Source: Bursaphelenchus xylophilus
Lineage: Eukaryota; Nematoda; Chromadorea; Rhabditida; Aphelenchoididae
Direction of reading: 5' to 3'
Length of the DNA stretch: 64,000 nucleotides
NCBI GenBank assembly: GCA_904066235.2
Contig: CAJFCV020000006.1
Coordinates: 6,820,001 to 6,884,000, forward strand
Shown here: piece after piece, positions 1-14,688 of the stretch
How positions within the stretch are numbered: position 1 is the stretch's first letter
Layout of the letters: each line of letters starts with the position of its first letter
Program-made: the position numbers and the translations under genes
The notes under the pieces: model-generated
What the model saw: only the letters and a program-made list of their open reading frames with translations
What the model was told of the DNA's origin: nothing
Database searches by the model: none

Positions 1-289
1 TTATGCCGATTTTTATGTCGAAAAGTTCAAAAAGCAGTTTCCGCGGATTGCAGATTCTTTTTAATTTGGTCAGAAAACGAAAAGGTTTGTTTGGCATTCC
101 GTTTTGATGATTTTCTTTTTTCAATTTTTTAAAATTACAAGTTTTCTTGAAAATATGTTCGAGTAAACTTACTTCTACTTCGTTGAGTATTTTCTTGTAA
201 TAATTCACTATTTCGTTTTTTATGACTTTTATAGGTGTTCGATTTTTTCCGTTATTGCCGTGCGAGTATTTTCCAACTGATTTAATGTT

Positions 290-298
290 AGATTTTAG
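290..298 (+). promoter_or_regulatory. Probable trans-splice acceptor of the proteasome gene
   Basis: A T-rich stretch ending in TTTTAG lies five bases before the ATG at 304 and has no upstream coding exon to pair with. In nematodes this is the usual look of a spliced-leader acceptor. The call is inferred from position and sequence only. The 290 bases upstream are AT-rich and hold nothing else I recognise. Confidence 0.45.
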
Positions 299-303
299 AA
301 ACT

Positions 304-1167
304 ATGTCGCGTGGAAGTAGCGCTGGGTTTGATCGTCATATTACTATCTTTTCTCCAGAAGGCCGCGTTTACCAGGTCGAATATGCGTTCAAGGCTATAA
401 ACTCCACCAACTTAACTGCGGTGGCTGTGAAGGGATCTGAAACAGCAGTTATCGCCGTCCAAAAGAGAGTTCCAGTAAGATTCACCGTTATATTTTTTAA
501 GACTTTTAGGATAAATTAATTCTGAGTGAGTCCGTGACAAGTGTTTACAAGTTGTCCCCGACTATTGGATGCGCTGCTATTGGCATGATTCGTAAGTTTC
601 TGCACATTCCGTATAAATTTATTCTGTTCTTTCTATTCAGCTGACTGCAAGTTTCAAGTAAAGAGAGCCCAAGTTGAGGCCGGCGGATGGAAATATGAAA
701 ATGGCTACGACATGTCTATTGAGCAATTGGCTAGAAGAATGGCTGATCTGAACCAATATTACACTCAGAACGCTGAGATGAGATCTTTGGGGTCTGGTAA
801 GTGCGCATCTTATTCTGTGGGTAAAATATTTTCAGCTCTCCTGATGATTTCTTACGATGAAGAAGAGGGAGTGCAAGTGTATCGCGTGGATCCGGCTGGA
901 TATTATCGTAGTATGAAGGCCGTATCCGTTGGGGTTAAGCAGCAGCCAGCTACCAGTTTTCTGGAGAAGAAATTCAAGAAGCAATCCGAATTGAATCACG
1001 ACGAGACCATCCAAACAGCCCTGGAAGCTCTTCAGACAGCTCTAGGAAGTGATCTCAAGGCCCAAGAAGTGGAGGTTGTTGTGGTCTCAAAGACTAATCC
1101 ATCGTTCCGCAAATTATCAAACGATGATGTTGACCACCATTTGAATGCTATTGCTGAGCGAGACTAA
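304..1167 (+). CDS. PSMA6: 20S proteasome subunit alpha type-6
   Basis: Structural alpha subunit of the 20S proteasome core, which degrades ubiquitinated proteins in cytosol and nucleus. Four exons (304-474, 510-591, 641-796, 836-1167) splice to about 246 residues, the usual family length. The N-terminus [20 protein letters not shown] is the alpha-subunit signature, followed by [19 protein letters not shown] and the glycine-rich [14 protein letters not shown] region match PSMA6 (C. elegans pas-1) and not other alpha subunits. As in all alpha subunits there is no catalytic N-terminal threonine. The three introns are 35-49 nt. A polyadenylation signal AATAAA lies at 1172-1177. The gene converges on the TRIP12-type ligase, with 150 bp between the two stop codons. 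Confidence 0.96.
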
Positions 1168-1171
1168 TCTA

Positions 1172-1177
1172 AATAAA
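1172..1177 (+). terminator. Polyadenylation signal AATAAA of the proteasome gene
   Basis: A canonical AATAAA hexamer begins five bases after the TAA stop codon, so the 3' UTR is very short. On the opposite strand, TTTATT blocks near 1205-1218 are candidate signals for the convergent gene. Confidence 0.5.
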
Positions 1178-1316
1178 CCTAATGGACACACTATTAGAAT
1201 ATCATTTATTGCGTTTATTAAAGTAAACCTTCGAAATTGAAAGGGACGAAACAAAACTTTAACAAGGTGATGATGAATCAGCAACGATTCAACAATAAAT
1301 AAAACGGCGAAAATCT

Positions 1317-4300
1317 TTATGTCAAATGGAAGCTATAAATATACTGTAAAGCGACGTCAAATCGTTCCCTGAACGTGTCCATGCTTTCATAAGGAGGGAT
1401 TTTCAGATAATTGTAGCAAGTCATGGCCGATGGAAGTTCTTGTTCCGTGTTTCCATAAGAAGCTGTCTTCTTGACAACAGTCAGAGGAGGATGAAGAGCT
1501 TTGAATCCGCCAACAGGGAGCCTGGGAGATCCTGTTACAAATTGAAGGAATTTACGACGCTGAAAATAAATAGAATACAAATGAAATTATTAGTTCATTT
1601 TCATTAAACCAAACTTACCTTTTCCCGATCGTAAGATTCGAGCATTTCCACCAACCAGATGATTTGTGGTGAGTCGTGAGTGTATCCATGATCAGGACGA
1701 ATACATTGATGTAACAAAGATTTAGACCACATGGATTCACTCTCCTTGTCCGAGCTTCCACAGAACAGAGATTCCATTTCTTTGGCTTCAAAAATACTCA
1801 GATGTTCGACATTTATCACTTGTTGGAATCCTTTCCTGAGAGACTCCATGGGTAATCTGACTCCTTCAACCAAGCGCCAGTGACTCACAAGCTAAAACCA
1901 ACAAGTAAGATACTGAACACTATCTACGACGTAACGGGAATAAATTGGAATACCTGAGAGAACAGTTGGAACGTTTCATACGTGACAGTTTTGTTTCCGG
2001 AATGCTTGAATAAATGGAAGTTATCTTGTCCGGGATAAGTGAAGGGGATCTCCAATTCTTTGATGCCGTCCTCATCCAATTTACTCATTTGTCTCAAGGA
2101 GTTGTAGATGGTTGGTTCCAAGTCTTCCAAATCCCATACACCTAGAGTATCTTGCTCCCCCAAAATCCATTTGAAAAGAGGAACGGCCAATGGAATATCA
2201 AGCTAAAACATATTAGGGCATTAAAATTTACTTACAATTCTGGAATCCAAGAGCGTTTGTCCCATCAATCGGCCCAAAAACTCAAACTTCTTGACGGAGT
2301 TTTTAGCGGGTGGAGTCATCAGATGTGCGGGATATAATCCATTCTCGCTGCTCATAAACTCTTCATCATTCCCATCAATCTTCAGCAAAGTTTTCGTTCC
2401 GGCCCAAAAATTATTGGAAGCTTTCTGAAGTTCTCGACTCAAAGTAGAATAGAATTCGAGAGTGGGGCCAAATCCAGTGCCGACTTCGTTGTCAAAACTG
2501 ACCTCAAGAAGCGGCTTAGAACTTCCCAAATTCGTGAGATGTTCTTGAGCACTTTTCAGAAGACTGGAACGGTTGATCGTGATCTTACGACGTTCGAGTC
2601 GAGGAACGAGGCGGGAATTGGACTCGGATTCGTGATCATCTGGATTGGTCTCATTCACAAGATGCATTAAAGCCCGATCGCGGCCAAATGCTGTACAGTA
2701 GAGGAAGTTGCGACGAGTGATGAATGAAAATGCGAATGGACTGAAACTTTTAACACTCGTTAAAAACCGCAGGTTCAAAAAAATAAATGAAATTAAAAAA
2801 TATTTACACGGATCTGACCACACTTTTCGTCCACTTTGGAATCTGTTGCGTGGCCACAGTCAAGAAATCGGATAACTGACGGGAGACTTTGGAGTTCAGC
2901 TTCTGGGAAATAAAACAGCTAAAAAGGATCAAAGCTGCCATTTTTTTCTTACTTTGCCGATAAAATCGGTAAAAACGAAGTAGGAAGGATACGCTCATCG
3001 ACATAAATACACCACCAATACTTATTCAACCCATATAAGGTCCTTAGAAGAACAAGACCTTTCGTGCAAGGATCGTCCAGATCCTCGTCCAGCTTTCCAT
3101 TTAGATACTTATCAAGAAGATATCTTCTCTTCGGAACAACTCCATCTAAACCGTGAAAAATATTCTTTTCAGCAAGTAACATACCCATAAGACTGACTCT
3201 TTCATCTTTCGGCTTGTGTTTCTTGTCCGTCTTTCGTTCCTTCACCTTCTTAGCAACAGATTTATGAAGTCTAGCGACCTTCCTCGATGGGGACATTGAT
3301 GTTCTTGCTGGTGGTACACTGCCTGTATCATCCACAACCTGGCTCGTAGAAGGCACCGGTTCGTCAATGGGAGTCGGATCCACGACAGCTCTATAATACA
3401 AGGTGTGGCCAGCAACCCAAATGCTTGGAGGAATCGTTTCCTGATCGTCTTCTTCATGAGGCAAGGAGTACTGTCGAATGGCCTGCAGAATCGACATGTC
3501 TGAGGGGAGTTTATTGTCGCCAATCAAAATCTCAATTCGGCCTTTGAAGGACGCTAGATTGGCGTACGTAGACTCCTAAAAACAAAATGTAATGACAATC
3601 TTAGTTACTTACATCATCATTCTCACTAGATTCCTCGTCCTGGGAAGTAGTTCCGATGCCTCTGTCGACAAGATACCTTTCAATTGCAGAAATCGAAGTA
3701 AAAGGATCTACTTTTATGGAACCTCGACCTCTTCTCCACTCCCTCAAATGTTTGCATGACGGATGTCTTCTGAGATTACATCGTATTTGGTGAGATTGAA
3801 AGAAACGAAGAGCCTGGGCCCCTCTAAGATAAGCACTGGACCCGATTCCAGACAAAACATTAGAGGAATTTGACGATGTGTAAGAAGAATTTGATAAATG
3901 GGAAACATTCCCACTGAGATTTGTGACCCGCACATTGAACTGTTCGACCCGTTCTATTGCCAGTACAACTTTAGAAACCAATCGATTAAAGGCTGGGAAA
4001 TGATCATCATCGCCCACTGGACGTAAATTGTCAGGCTAGAAAATTCAGTTATGGTATGAAGAAAACGCTTTACAAGCACGTCACTTCTCAACAGTGTGCT
4101 CCAGGAAATTTTGAAAAAACTTCAAGTCGTATTTAAAATCCGAAGTGGTGCGTTTTTAGAATATGCATAAGGATGTTTTCTCGTCTCGGCGAAGAACCTT
4201 TTTTCGTCGAAAAAATTGATGTTTTTTTTGAAAATTACACTTTGTCACAAAGCCCAGACTTTTGTACTAGGATGAAAACAGGTTTGTCATATCTTGAAGA

Positions 4301-7300
4301 ATGTAACCTATTAATCTTGGTAACTTGCCGGATGTTTCGCACATTGGTGAAGGTTCGGTGGAGACTTTTTTACCGGCGGGCCCGTTTTGGAAGCTTGGCA
4401 TAATCTAATTGAAAAATCTTCTTTCGTCAATGTATGAAACATCCTCTCACGCTACCGAGACTGGCAGATTACACCTTACCAGATGTAAAAATGAGCTGAC
4501 TGGGCTGTGTAACGAGGTGTAATTTTCGAAAAAGACGTCAAATATCTCCGCCGATGCGAGAAAATTTTCTTATGCATATTCTAAAACGCACGGCTTCGAA
4601 CTTTAAAAATAAAACTTAAACTTCTTGGATAGCTGAGAGCATAAAAATATTCGCAAGTTTTTTTCAAAATTTCTTGAAACACCCTATAGACCCTATAACT
4701 TACAGATAACAACATAAACACAGAAGCAAATCTCCTCAGTCGAGACAACCGGTCAGGCTCCCGTTTCGTGGTTTCGCATAAATACGCAGTAAGTGCTGGA
4801 ATGATCCCGGAATGGTTGATATGGAAGGCGCTCATGTCCCGCTTTACAATGATATTGGCCAGATCCCTCAAGGGTTCAATTCCGCAGTTCTTGGTTGAAT
4901 TTAGCCTTTCCGAAATTTCTCTTAACAGATCAACATCATCAGAGCCTTGAGAAGGTCCTTTGGCAGTCGCCTTATATCTTTTCACCAACTGTTCCGATTC
5001 AGATTTAATGAAGGATCCGAACTTCTCAATGGCTTCAGTCTTCAACGCGGTAGAAGACGAGGAAACGGTCGCCGAATGAGTTGTGTAGGTAGAAGTCACG
5101 TAGTCCATTGAATTGGCAATCGATGCATAGTTGAGGCCATACACAGAGTTTGAATACGCTGAACTGACGGCATTTTGAAGGCTCTGATATAATGTGGCCG
5201 TAGGATTCTGTAGAGGAACCGCTGAAAAGAAATGAGGCTGTAGCGCGGCCCTAGAAGCGTCGTTGTAGCGTAGATTGGGAGTATGAGATAAAGTAGATGC
5301 GTTCGTCACAACTAAATTCGAATGGACGCTTGGATCATACGGTTGGCTTAGCGTCATCGCAAAGGACGATATATTAGGCAAAGTTATTGCTGAAATCAGC
5401 AATTATACATCAAAAAGTCCAGACCAGTTCAAGCGAAAAAAACTCAAGTAATAGACAAGACGTAGTAAGAGCTACAGTTATATACAGGGTATCCCAAAAA
5501 AATGGGAACTTTTTTCAAGGATCCAGAGCGAAAATATTAAGATGTAGGCATATTTTTACCATTAAACTCCGTTTTTTTCTGTCCTTATCAGTTGAGTTAC
5601 ATTTTTTTAAAAACGTCAAAGAAAGGGACTGCGATTTTGGAACTGTTTTCGGACCTGTTTTAATCGTTGATTTGGACGGTATATAAAGCCACACGATAGC
5701 TTGACAACGACAGAAAGCGTACAGGAAGTGAAATAAAATGCACCTCCAGCGCTTCTGTCAACCGGGAGATCATCAGCAGCAAAATCTTCGATTATTAAGA
5801 AATTTCCCCATTTCACCCCGTTTGCGATCAATTGCAGGCCAACACCTGTACTATACGCCACAAAACTTATGAGTAGCAAAGTAATCGCTGCGCCAAGAAC
5901 GGGACCGACTTCCTTGAAAAAAAGCTGCGGCCCCGAGCCCAAAATTTTAAGTCACGTTTGGAGCTTTATATCGCCACCAAAGGCAGTCACCGTGAAACAA
6001 GTTGAATATGTCATAAACAATGCCATACGTTATTGAGAATGACCGTTACTTTTGCCGAATTGTTAGAAAAAAGATGGCTATAAAAAAGTTTCTATTTTTT
6101 GGAACACCCTGTACAATGGAAACGATTTCTTACTTGGAAGTCCCAATTGCTGGTTTATGATGGAGGCTGATGGCTGGGTTTGTCTAGCAGCCAACAAACG
6201 TCCTAGAGCGGCTACTGCTGGAGTGCCTACTGCGGAATCCTCGGCTCTTTGTTCTTCGGCCACGCAAACTTCGGAAGGAGGAGTTAACGATTTCTTTTTG
6301 ACGGTCAAATCCATTTCACTGCGTTTGGTCATTTCAAAGAAGACCCCTAAAGATCAAATATAATAAATACAAATCAAAAAAACTTACCCTCAGCTTCAAA
6401 GAGAGGAGTATACAAACCAGGCAACTTATCCAGAAGAACATGTGTCATCTGAATAGCCAGACAAACCAAGGCCAAGTTCTTGCTGGTAGAAAGAGTATTC
6501 GATATGTAGCTGGCCAAAGGCACTTCCTTCAGAAATGTAAGGAGCTGATCTTTCCCATCAACTGCGTACACCATTCTCAACATCACTCTCATGCTGTCAT
6601 ACCGAAGAGTGGAACAAGTAGAACTAGAGCCAATCTCCACGAGCAAAGGGAAAATGGAAACGGCACACTCCAAAAGAAGTTTGATTTGCTCGCCTTTCAA
6701 GCCATCTCTCTGATCTTCTAAAAAGACAAAGTTTCAACAAAAACCAAACTTCAAAAAAATAAAATTAAACACATACGTGTATCGTTGGTGACTTTTCTGG
6801 TGATAGGAGTGTGTATCCCGCTGCTGACAAATCTACAAACAGATGCCATCATGTCGATCTCAGCAATTTGCCCATTGATTTCTAGAGTGACCAAAGTCGC
6901 ACCCAAAGATCGATTTCTTTCCAGGGTTAGCTGGTCATTCTGTGGAAACATGACCCATTGGCCATTCTGAGGACCTGATTCGACGCTTTTAAACATCCAT
7001 GACGCGGTAGTATTCTGTGGTCGATTTCGAGTGTTCTGAATGTACATGCTCGAGTTGACATACTGCTCCATATAATTGTTGATCTCAAAGATTCCTGTGC
7101 TTGGTAGTTGAGGTAACAATTCCCCACAGAGATCAACGATCTCACGCAAATGCTGTGAAGGTCTCGATGTGATAGCATCGGCATATCCACAATCAGTAGA
7201 GTCCCCCTTCTCGTTTCCGATCAACAAAAATCTGATAACCTTGCTGATTTCCATAAAATACAGAGATACAGCCAGATCTCCACAGTTGGTGATCATGTAC

Positions 7301-9577
7301 CGGAGAGATTTTATGATATTCATGAAGGTATTTGAGCTGATTTGCAGCGGTTGAGCAGATAACTAAATAACAAAAATTGAATTACAAAATTTCTACTTAC
7401 CAAATTCAAAAAAATCTGTAGGAGCTCATGATTTTTACCAGCAATTTGTCTCAAACGATGAGGGAAATAACGAACATTCTCTATCAACCGGTTGAAGAAT
7501 GTGCAGACAGACTCAACACATCGCTTGTCATCTATGTGAAGACGCTGGGTGAGGTCAGCCAAACAATCTTGGACCATGTGGAAGTCAGTAGGGCTTACAT
7601 AACCAGCACAGTTTGCGGCTATTTGAAAAGCCAGGCGTTGAGTGCTCACAGAGAAAAAATCAACATGAGATGTGACAGCTTGCACTCCATGATTAGCTAG
7701 AATGTTCTTGGCATTTCTTCTGGATATCACTTCCAAAATAATCAGAGCCTGCTCAGCTACGTCAATGTATTCGATCTTCTTCAACTTTTGCAGAAGGACG
7801 GGAATGGCTTCGATCAAAACGGAATGAGATCTGGGCAATGCCTCCTGGAGATTGCTAATGCAACGCGATGCGCTCAACATCTGGAAAGCATACAATAAAT
7901 TCGAAAGGAGTGGTAACTCACCAACTCAAAATTGTGATCCTTGTTTATCAAGTTGACCAAGCATAGAACCAATTCTCTGATAGGGAAGTTGGGAAGACTT
8001 TCTTCGTTCCCAAGAAGTAACATCTCTGATATCTCGTTGCATGCCTCCGACTGCTTAATTTCATTCTCACTTCTTAGTTCTTCCAGTAAGGATACAATAC
8101 GCAGATCTTAACAAAAGAATGACATGAACCGGAGACAACTTACGAGGAACATAATCATTGGCCATAGCTTGACTGAAAGCAGCCCCACTAGACCCTCCCA
8201 AGAGATGCTGCATCCGGGGAACTAAGCTGCCGAGAAACGCTGAGGCTCTTTGGACGTGTTGAGATCTGAATAAAACCATAAATGCGAATGAAGAGCAAAA
8301 AATCTGTTAAAAAAGTTGCGCAACATACCGAGCCAATATTTGGGAAGCTTGTGTAACAGGCTGCCCTTCCCGATTGATATTGAGAGCGCCGAACCCTTGA
8401 TTGGATGCATTTTCTTCAACGTTTTCGGTGTCTTGGGAACCCATGGAGGACATTATCACTGTACTCGTGCTCTCTTCCCCGCTCACAAACGTCGGTTCTT
8501 CTGATTCTGCACTTTCTCTTACTTCTATCTGCAACCGATGTCTAATTTACAAAATAAAATGCATATGAAATTTTTTTTGAGGATTAAAGCAATAACGTGT
8601 GACGGCAAACGTCAAATTGTCGTCAATTTTGGCTGAATTAAAAATTATGATACACAAAAATTCGCACGCTAGTTTAACACAGACTGTGACGAATACCGTT
8701 AATATTAATCGTATCTTGTTACCGCTCATTTCATAGATCGTTTTGACAAGAAAGAGCAACTTAGTTTCTAAAAATTTCCAATGACTTTTTGGCAAAAATC
8801 TACCAAAAAATTCAATTTGACAATCGAAATACAGTGCAATTTGACATGACGAAAATGACGGCAATTTGACAACGTGATCAAGTTGACGACTTAACAACCC
8901 TAGTTCATAAGCTTGGCCACCCCTGGTTTAGTCATTCCCAGCCTGCGAAGTTTTTCGATAAGAATGTTCAATAAGAACTTGTTATAAAGCTCTAGAAGGA
9001 ATGTTACAAACTCTTACCGCCGAGACAAATGTATGACCCGTATCAGAAGTTGACACCGAGGTTACCGAGAATCCACTCACTTCGGACTCCGGAACGGTTA
9101 GATTCGATCTAGAACGAAGCTGAAGAGATTGTTTTTAACTTACAACTGCTGATCGTCCAATGACGGCGAGTTAGCCCTGTTTTCTTGAAGCGGCTTGTCT
9201 TTTCTGGATCGACTCTTCCTTCCACGAGACTTTGAAGTCGAAGGTCGAATATCCCCCACGTTTCTAGTCCGAGACCTCGTCAAAGGCCTGGACTGATCTT
9301 GCTCCGGGAAAAAATCTGTCAAAAAGCGTAACTCTGAACTCTTTTTGGTTGAAACTTCTGTCGAGGTACTCTGACTAGTGGAAGAACATGCCTGAGCTGT
9401 CCGGGTAACCTTTCTCACTTTCGAACTTGTTGGCTCTTCACCTGAAGTACGCAAGGTTACTCCAACGAGTTGAGATCTACCTGGGGTCTCATGGCCGGAA
9501 TGTCGCTTTTTGGCAGTGGTGTCTTGATTTCGTTGTGGTAGGCCTCCAGCTGTATCACGACCACTATTGCTAGACAT
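1317..9577 (-). CDS. TRIP12: HECT-type E3 ubiquitin ligase, TRIP12 family
   Basis: Ubiquitin ligase of the ubiquitin-fusion-degradation and chromatin type. About 17 exons give roughly 1,900 residues; the order follows human TRIP12. The first exon (9577-9144) is a basic, Ser/Arg-rich disordered tail. It is followed by an armadillo-like block (about 8266-7401) with the family motif DVAEQAL, a WWE domain (about 7050-6800), a helical region, and a linker containing VDPFTSISAIERYLV. The HECT domain ends at 1317 with the catalytic cysteine in SAMTCYNYL (codon 1416-1418) and the terminal FHLT. The HECT core shows NEVGTGFGPTLEFY and CRPDHGYTHDS. Splice phases were worked out for most junctions. The start is preceded by a TTTTTTAG acceptor, suggesting trans-splicing. 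Large introns at 4034-4705, 5392-6133 and 8529-9016 hold the transposon-like repeats. HECTD1 is the nearest alternative, but the WWE region argues for TRIP12. Confidence 0.92.
4116..4625. mobile_element. MITE-like element, family B, in a TRIP12 intron
   Basis: The two ends are long imperfect inverted repeats. The left arm (about 4116-4182) and the reverse complement of the right arm (about 4560-4625) both carry TTTTAGAATATGCATAAG, flanked by matching AAGT...GTGCGTTTT segments. There is no coding potential inside. A second, truncated relative lies at about 43888-44142 in the ALG8 intron. It shares the left arm and internal blocks such as AAAGCCCAG and TGCCGGATGTTTC. I infer a non-autonomous DNA transposon; no target-site duplication was settled. 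Confidence 0.7.
5483..6113. mobile_element. Tc1/mariner-like non-autonomous element in a TRIP12 intron
   Basis: Terminal inverted repeats of about 30 bp face inward. The left end starts TACAGGGTATCCCAAAAAAA, and the reverse complement of the right end starts TACAGGGTGTTCCAAAAAAT. Both continue into GGAAC/GAAAC and a T-run. TA dinucleotides at both ends fit Tc1/mariner insertion. The open frames inside show no transposase motifs I can recognise, so this is either a deleted or a decayed copy. It occupies most of the intron between the coding exons ending at 6134 and starting at 5391. Confidence 0.7.
8570..8905 (-). mobile_element. MITE-like element, family A, in a TRIP12 intron
   Basis: Shares most of its length, in reverse orientation, with the element at 30045-30430. 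One end reads (reverse strand) GGTTGTTAAGTCGTCAACTTGA. Inside, both copies carry repeated CAAATTG/GACG words and the block TTAACGGTATTC. There is no coding potential. The other end is rich in GACG and GTCAAATTG words that echo the first, as in short inverted-repeat elements. It sits in the intron between coding exons 2 and 3 of the TRIP12-type gene. Confidence 0.65.
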
Positions 9578-10489
9578 ACGGACTAAAAAAGGCTAAAATA
9601 ACTTTTTATTGATTAGCTTTCCTATTCACCTTGGCGCAGGGCGCAGAAGGATGGATTTGAAGATGAAAGCACGGTAGAGACTGTTGGCTAATTACAGAAG
9701 AAACCCCTGAAACGTCAAAATCAATACATTGACATAAGATCAGGGAGAAGGGGAATTTCGACTCGAAAATGGTTCCGACCATCAAACATGAGAGAGTGGG
9801 GAAAGGAAGAGTCGTCCCTGACCCATGGAAATTTGTGCCTTCAGAAACGCACTGTCCCATTGGGCATCAAGGGATTTAGCGATTCCAATCAGTTTTCAAT
9901 ATTAGAATATCAATTCGGTTGTATTCTGTTTGCCATCTCTGAAGTTCGAGCCCAAGCGAAGAAGCTACCTCAGGTCTGATATATCTGCATCGCGCAGTTC
10001 TCTCAGCCCCTATGTTATACTAGACAGAGCTTTCCGCTTATGCGTTCGTTCGAGGACGAATAGTAAAAGAAAAGAGAGCGGTTGGGTTGAGGACAGACAT
10101 TTCCGTTTTTCGTCTATTCTATTCGATTTATTTCGCAAAGCCGTCTTTTTTCGTTTTGCTGGGGAAAGTTTTCGTGGTGGGATTCTGTCGTCGGCTAGTC
10201 TGTTTCCCCGTTTTTTTCTTGCTTTTGTCTGACCCCGACTACTCCCCTCCCCGCCAACTGCTAGTAAACTAAACGGGCATTTCTTGCATCTATCCATTAG
10301 GCCACAAAGAAATTCCCCTTTTGTAAACTATTGTTCCAAAAAGTTCTTATTTATGGAATTTCATTGGTTCAAACTTTGTCTTTTTTCTTTATTGTGATGT
10401 TACGTGTTTTATAATGCTTAATTTTGAAATTTCTTAAAATATTGCTTTTTTCCCCGTTTAGGTACAATTCCCGAACGGTTATACAAATT
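9578..10489. promoter_or_regulatory. Intergenic region between divergent TRIP12 and DDX3 genes
   Basis: About 900 bp separating two divergently transcribed housekeeping genes, so it probably contains both promoters. Long pyrimidine-rich tracts occur around 10120-10250 and 10320-10460. The tract ending CCCCGTTTAG at about 10461 is a good spliced-leader acceptor for the DDX3 gene. The open frames here resemble no protein I know and look like chance. No defined promoter element was recognised. Confidence 0.4.
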
Positions 10490-12940
<2,451 letters not shown>

Positions 12941-13801
12941 GTCTAAGATACCGGATGATTGTACCACGTCGTTTGTTATTGCGCTAAATTAAAATATTTT
13001 TATCAGCACTTGTGTTTCTTTGTTCCTCTCATCTTTGATATATTATTCTTGCTCTCAACTGAGGAACCGGTTGTTGCAGTTCATACTTTCCCAAAGCAGT
13101 TCAATGTGGTCACGCGTTTGATCGTTCTTCTGATCGTTCTGCATCGTTTTCGTATTACCTATCTTGTCGTTCTTTACCGTTGCTCTTGTGAGTGAATGTC
13201 GCCGTTCCCGCTTTTCTTCCGTGCTTCTCGTTGTCGGCTTGGATTTGATGATGATCTTTGCGATTCCAGTTTTATGCTCTAATCTCACATTGAACGGGTC
13301 CCTTGTTCTCTCTAAGAAGCTGTAATAATTGAACGGAAGCCGTTTCTGTGTGAGGCATCTGCTTCTGTCGTCTCGTAATGGTCATTTTTTGTGCCGTCAA
13401 AGGGGCCGGGTCTCCGTCCCTATCGCTCCTGGTCTCTGGACCTCCAATTTTCCCTTCGTTTCTCTCAAAGTCTGCTCAGACCTCAAATTTCGACAATTGA
13501 TTTGATGTTTGTTAAATTATTCTGATGTTACCGTTACCTCTGTTTTGGGATTCACAACTTACTTTGATTGTTACAACCTCTCTGATGACCAGTTGAGAAC
13601 ACTATTTGTCTCTGCTGGGGATAACAATCTTTTATCTCTTCAATAATTAATCATTATATGCAATGTCAAATGACGTATGGAATAAATTCTAAACCTGATA
13701 TGCGTAACTGGACAGGGGCTGTAACGTCGGCCTACATTACTGAGTCTTAACTTATACAAACAATGTTTAATATCAGGTTAGCATTACTAAAGTGATGTCA
13801 A
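12941..13801 (+). other. Long 3' UTR of the DDX3 gene and short intergenic gap
   Basis: Pyrimidine-rich, non-coding-looking sequence follows the stop codon. The first convincing AATAAA is at 13681-13686, implying a 3' UTR of about 750 nt. Only about 115 bp then separate that signal from the next ATG on the same strand (13802), a spacing typical of nematode operons. A possible acceptor, ATATCAG, ends at about 13776. Confidence 0.4.
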
Positions 13802-14499
13802 ATGGGATCTGAGAAGGCGTTGCCGGTTTTCGTGCAACCTCCAGAACTTCATATAATTTTGTCGAGACCTGAATCCTTCCGCCAGCTTCTGACGGTTCTA
13901 AACCCATTCGACTTTGTTCTCCATTATAAAGGTCGGGACTCTCGTTCCATTTACTGTTAACTTAATTTTAGTTTTGAGTAATGCCCCTCACAAATTTAAA
14001 GTGCATGAATCGAGCGGATTTGTGAAACCAAAATGCTTTGTGGATGTTATGATACGTCACGTCTTACCGACAGAAAGTCATGAACAAGATGTACTGAGAG
14101 TCGAGATTTACAGAGAAGGCGAGACAAACGTATGTGAGGCTCTTTTGCCATGAAAAATCGTTATAGGCTTGTGGCCGTAAAGATGTTTCGGTTGTCGTAT
14201 CTCAAACTGAAGTTGTAACACGGTCTTCAATGGAATTTCGGCATTTCAGCGATCAAACCCGCCCAGCTAGACATCGAACCGACCGATTCCGAGAAGACCG
14301 GGAACCCCAGAGTTTCATGTGGTTCCTGATCCTGACGTGTGCAGTTTCTGTGGTGACTGTGATGCTTCCTTCTTATTCACAAGGCTCTTCCAACTCCATT
14401 ATCCCCACATATCTCCATCCAACTCAAAATCTTCAACTGGTAGCGGCCTATGTCCTTGGATTAGCCACCATGCACTTATTGGCTCGGCAGAATGTGTAA
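13802..14499 (+). CDS. MSP-domain tail-anchored membrane protein, MOSPD1/3-like
   Basis: Probable endoplasmic-reticulum membrane protein with an N-terminal major-sperm-protein domain, of the MOSPD1/MOSPD3 type. Three exons (13802-13931, 13972-14129, 14167-14499) give 206 residues, close to the family length. The MSP domain opens with PVFVQPPELHIIL and includes LTVLNPFDFVLHYKVLSNAP, then SSGFVKPKCFVDVMIRH. The C-terminus has two hydrophobic segments, FMWFLILTCAVSVVTVMLPS and LVAAYVLGLATMHLL, the latter closely matching the MOSPD1 ending. The first intron uses the donor GTCGGG, which is unusual, but the joined frame restores KVLSNAP. The gene may be co-transcribed with the upstream helicase gene. 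Confidence 0.88.
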
Positions 14500-14688
14500 T
14501 AGTCAAAAGAAAACCTCTAACATGACGTCTTTTAAAAATTATATTGTCATCTCATTTTTTATCGTTCTTAGTTACTGTTAGTTGTTACTACCCTGGATAG
14601 TCAGAAGGGATTTTTCGAAATTGTTTTAAATGTAGAATTTTACTTTTACTTTGAGGATTTTGTTGTACATACTGGTTAAATAAACGGG

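Noticed and set aside
5616..5942. Minus-strand 108-codon frame inside the Tc1/mariner-like element
   Set aside because: No transposase motif (no DDE/D residues in context); hydrophobic stretches appear accidental.
9606..9860. Minus-strand frame upstream of the TRIP12 start
   Set aside because: Low-quality cysteine-rich frame between an acceptor-like site and a divergent promoter; no similarity to TRIP12 N-termini.
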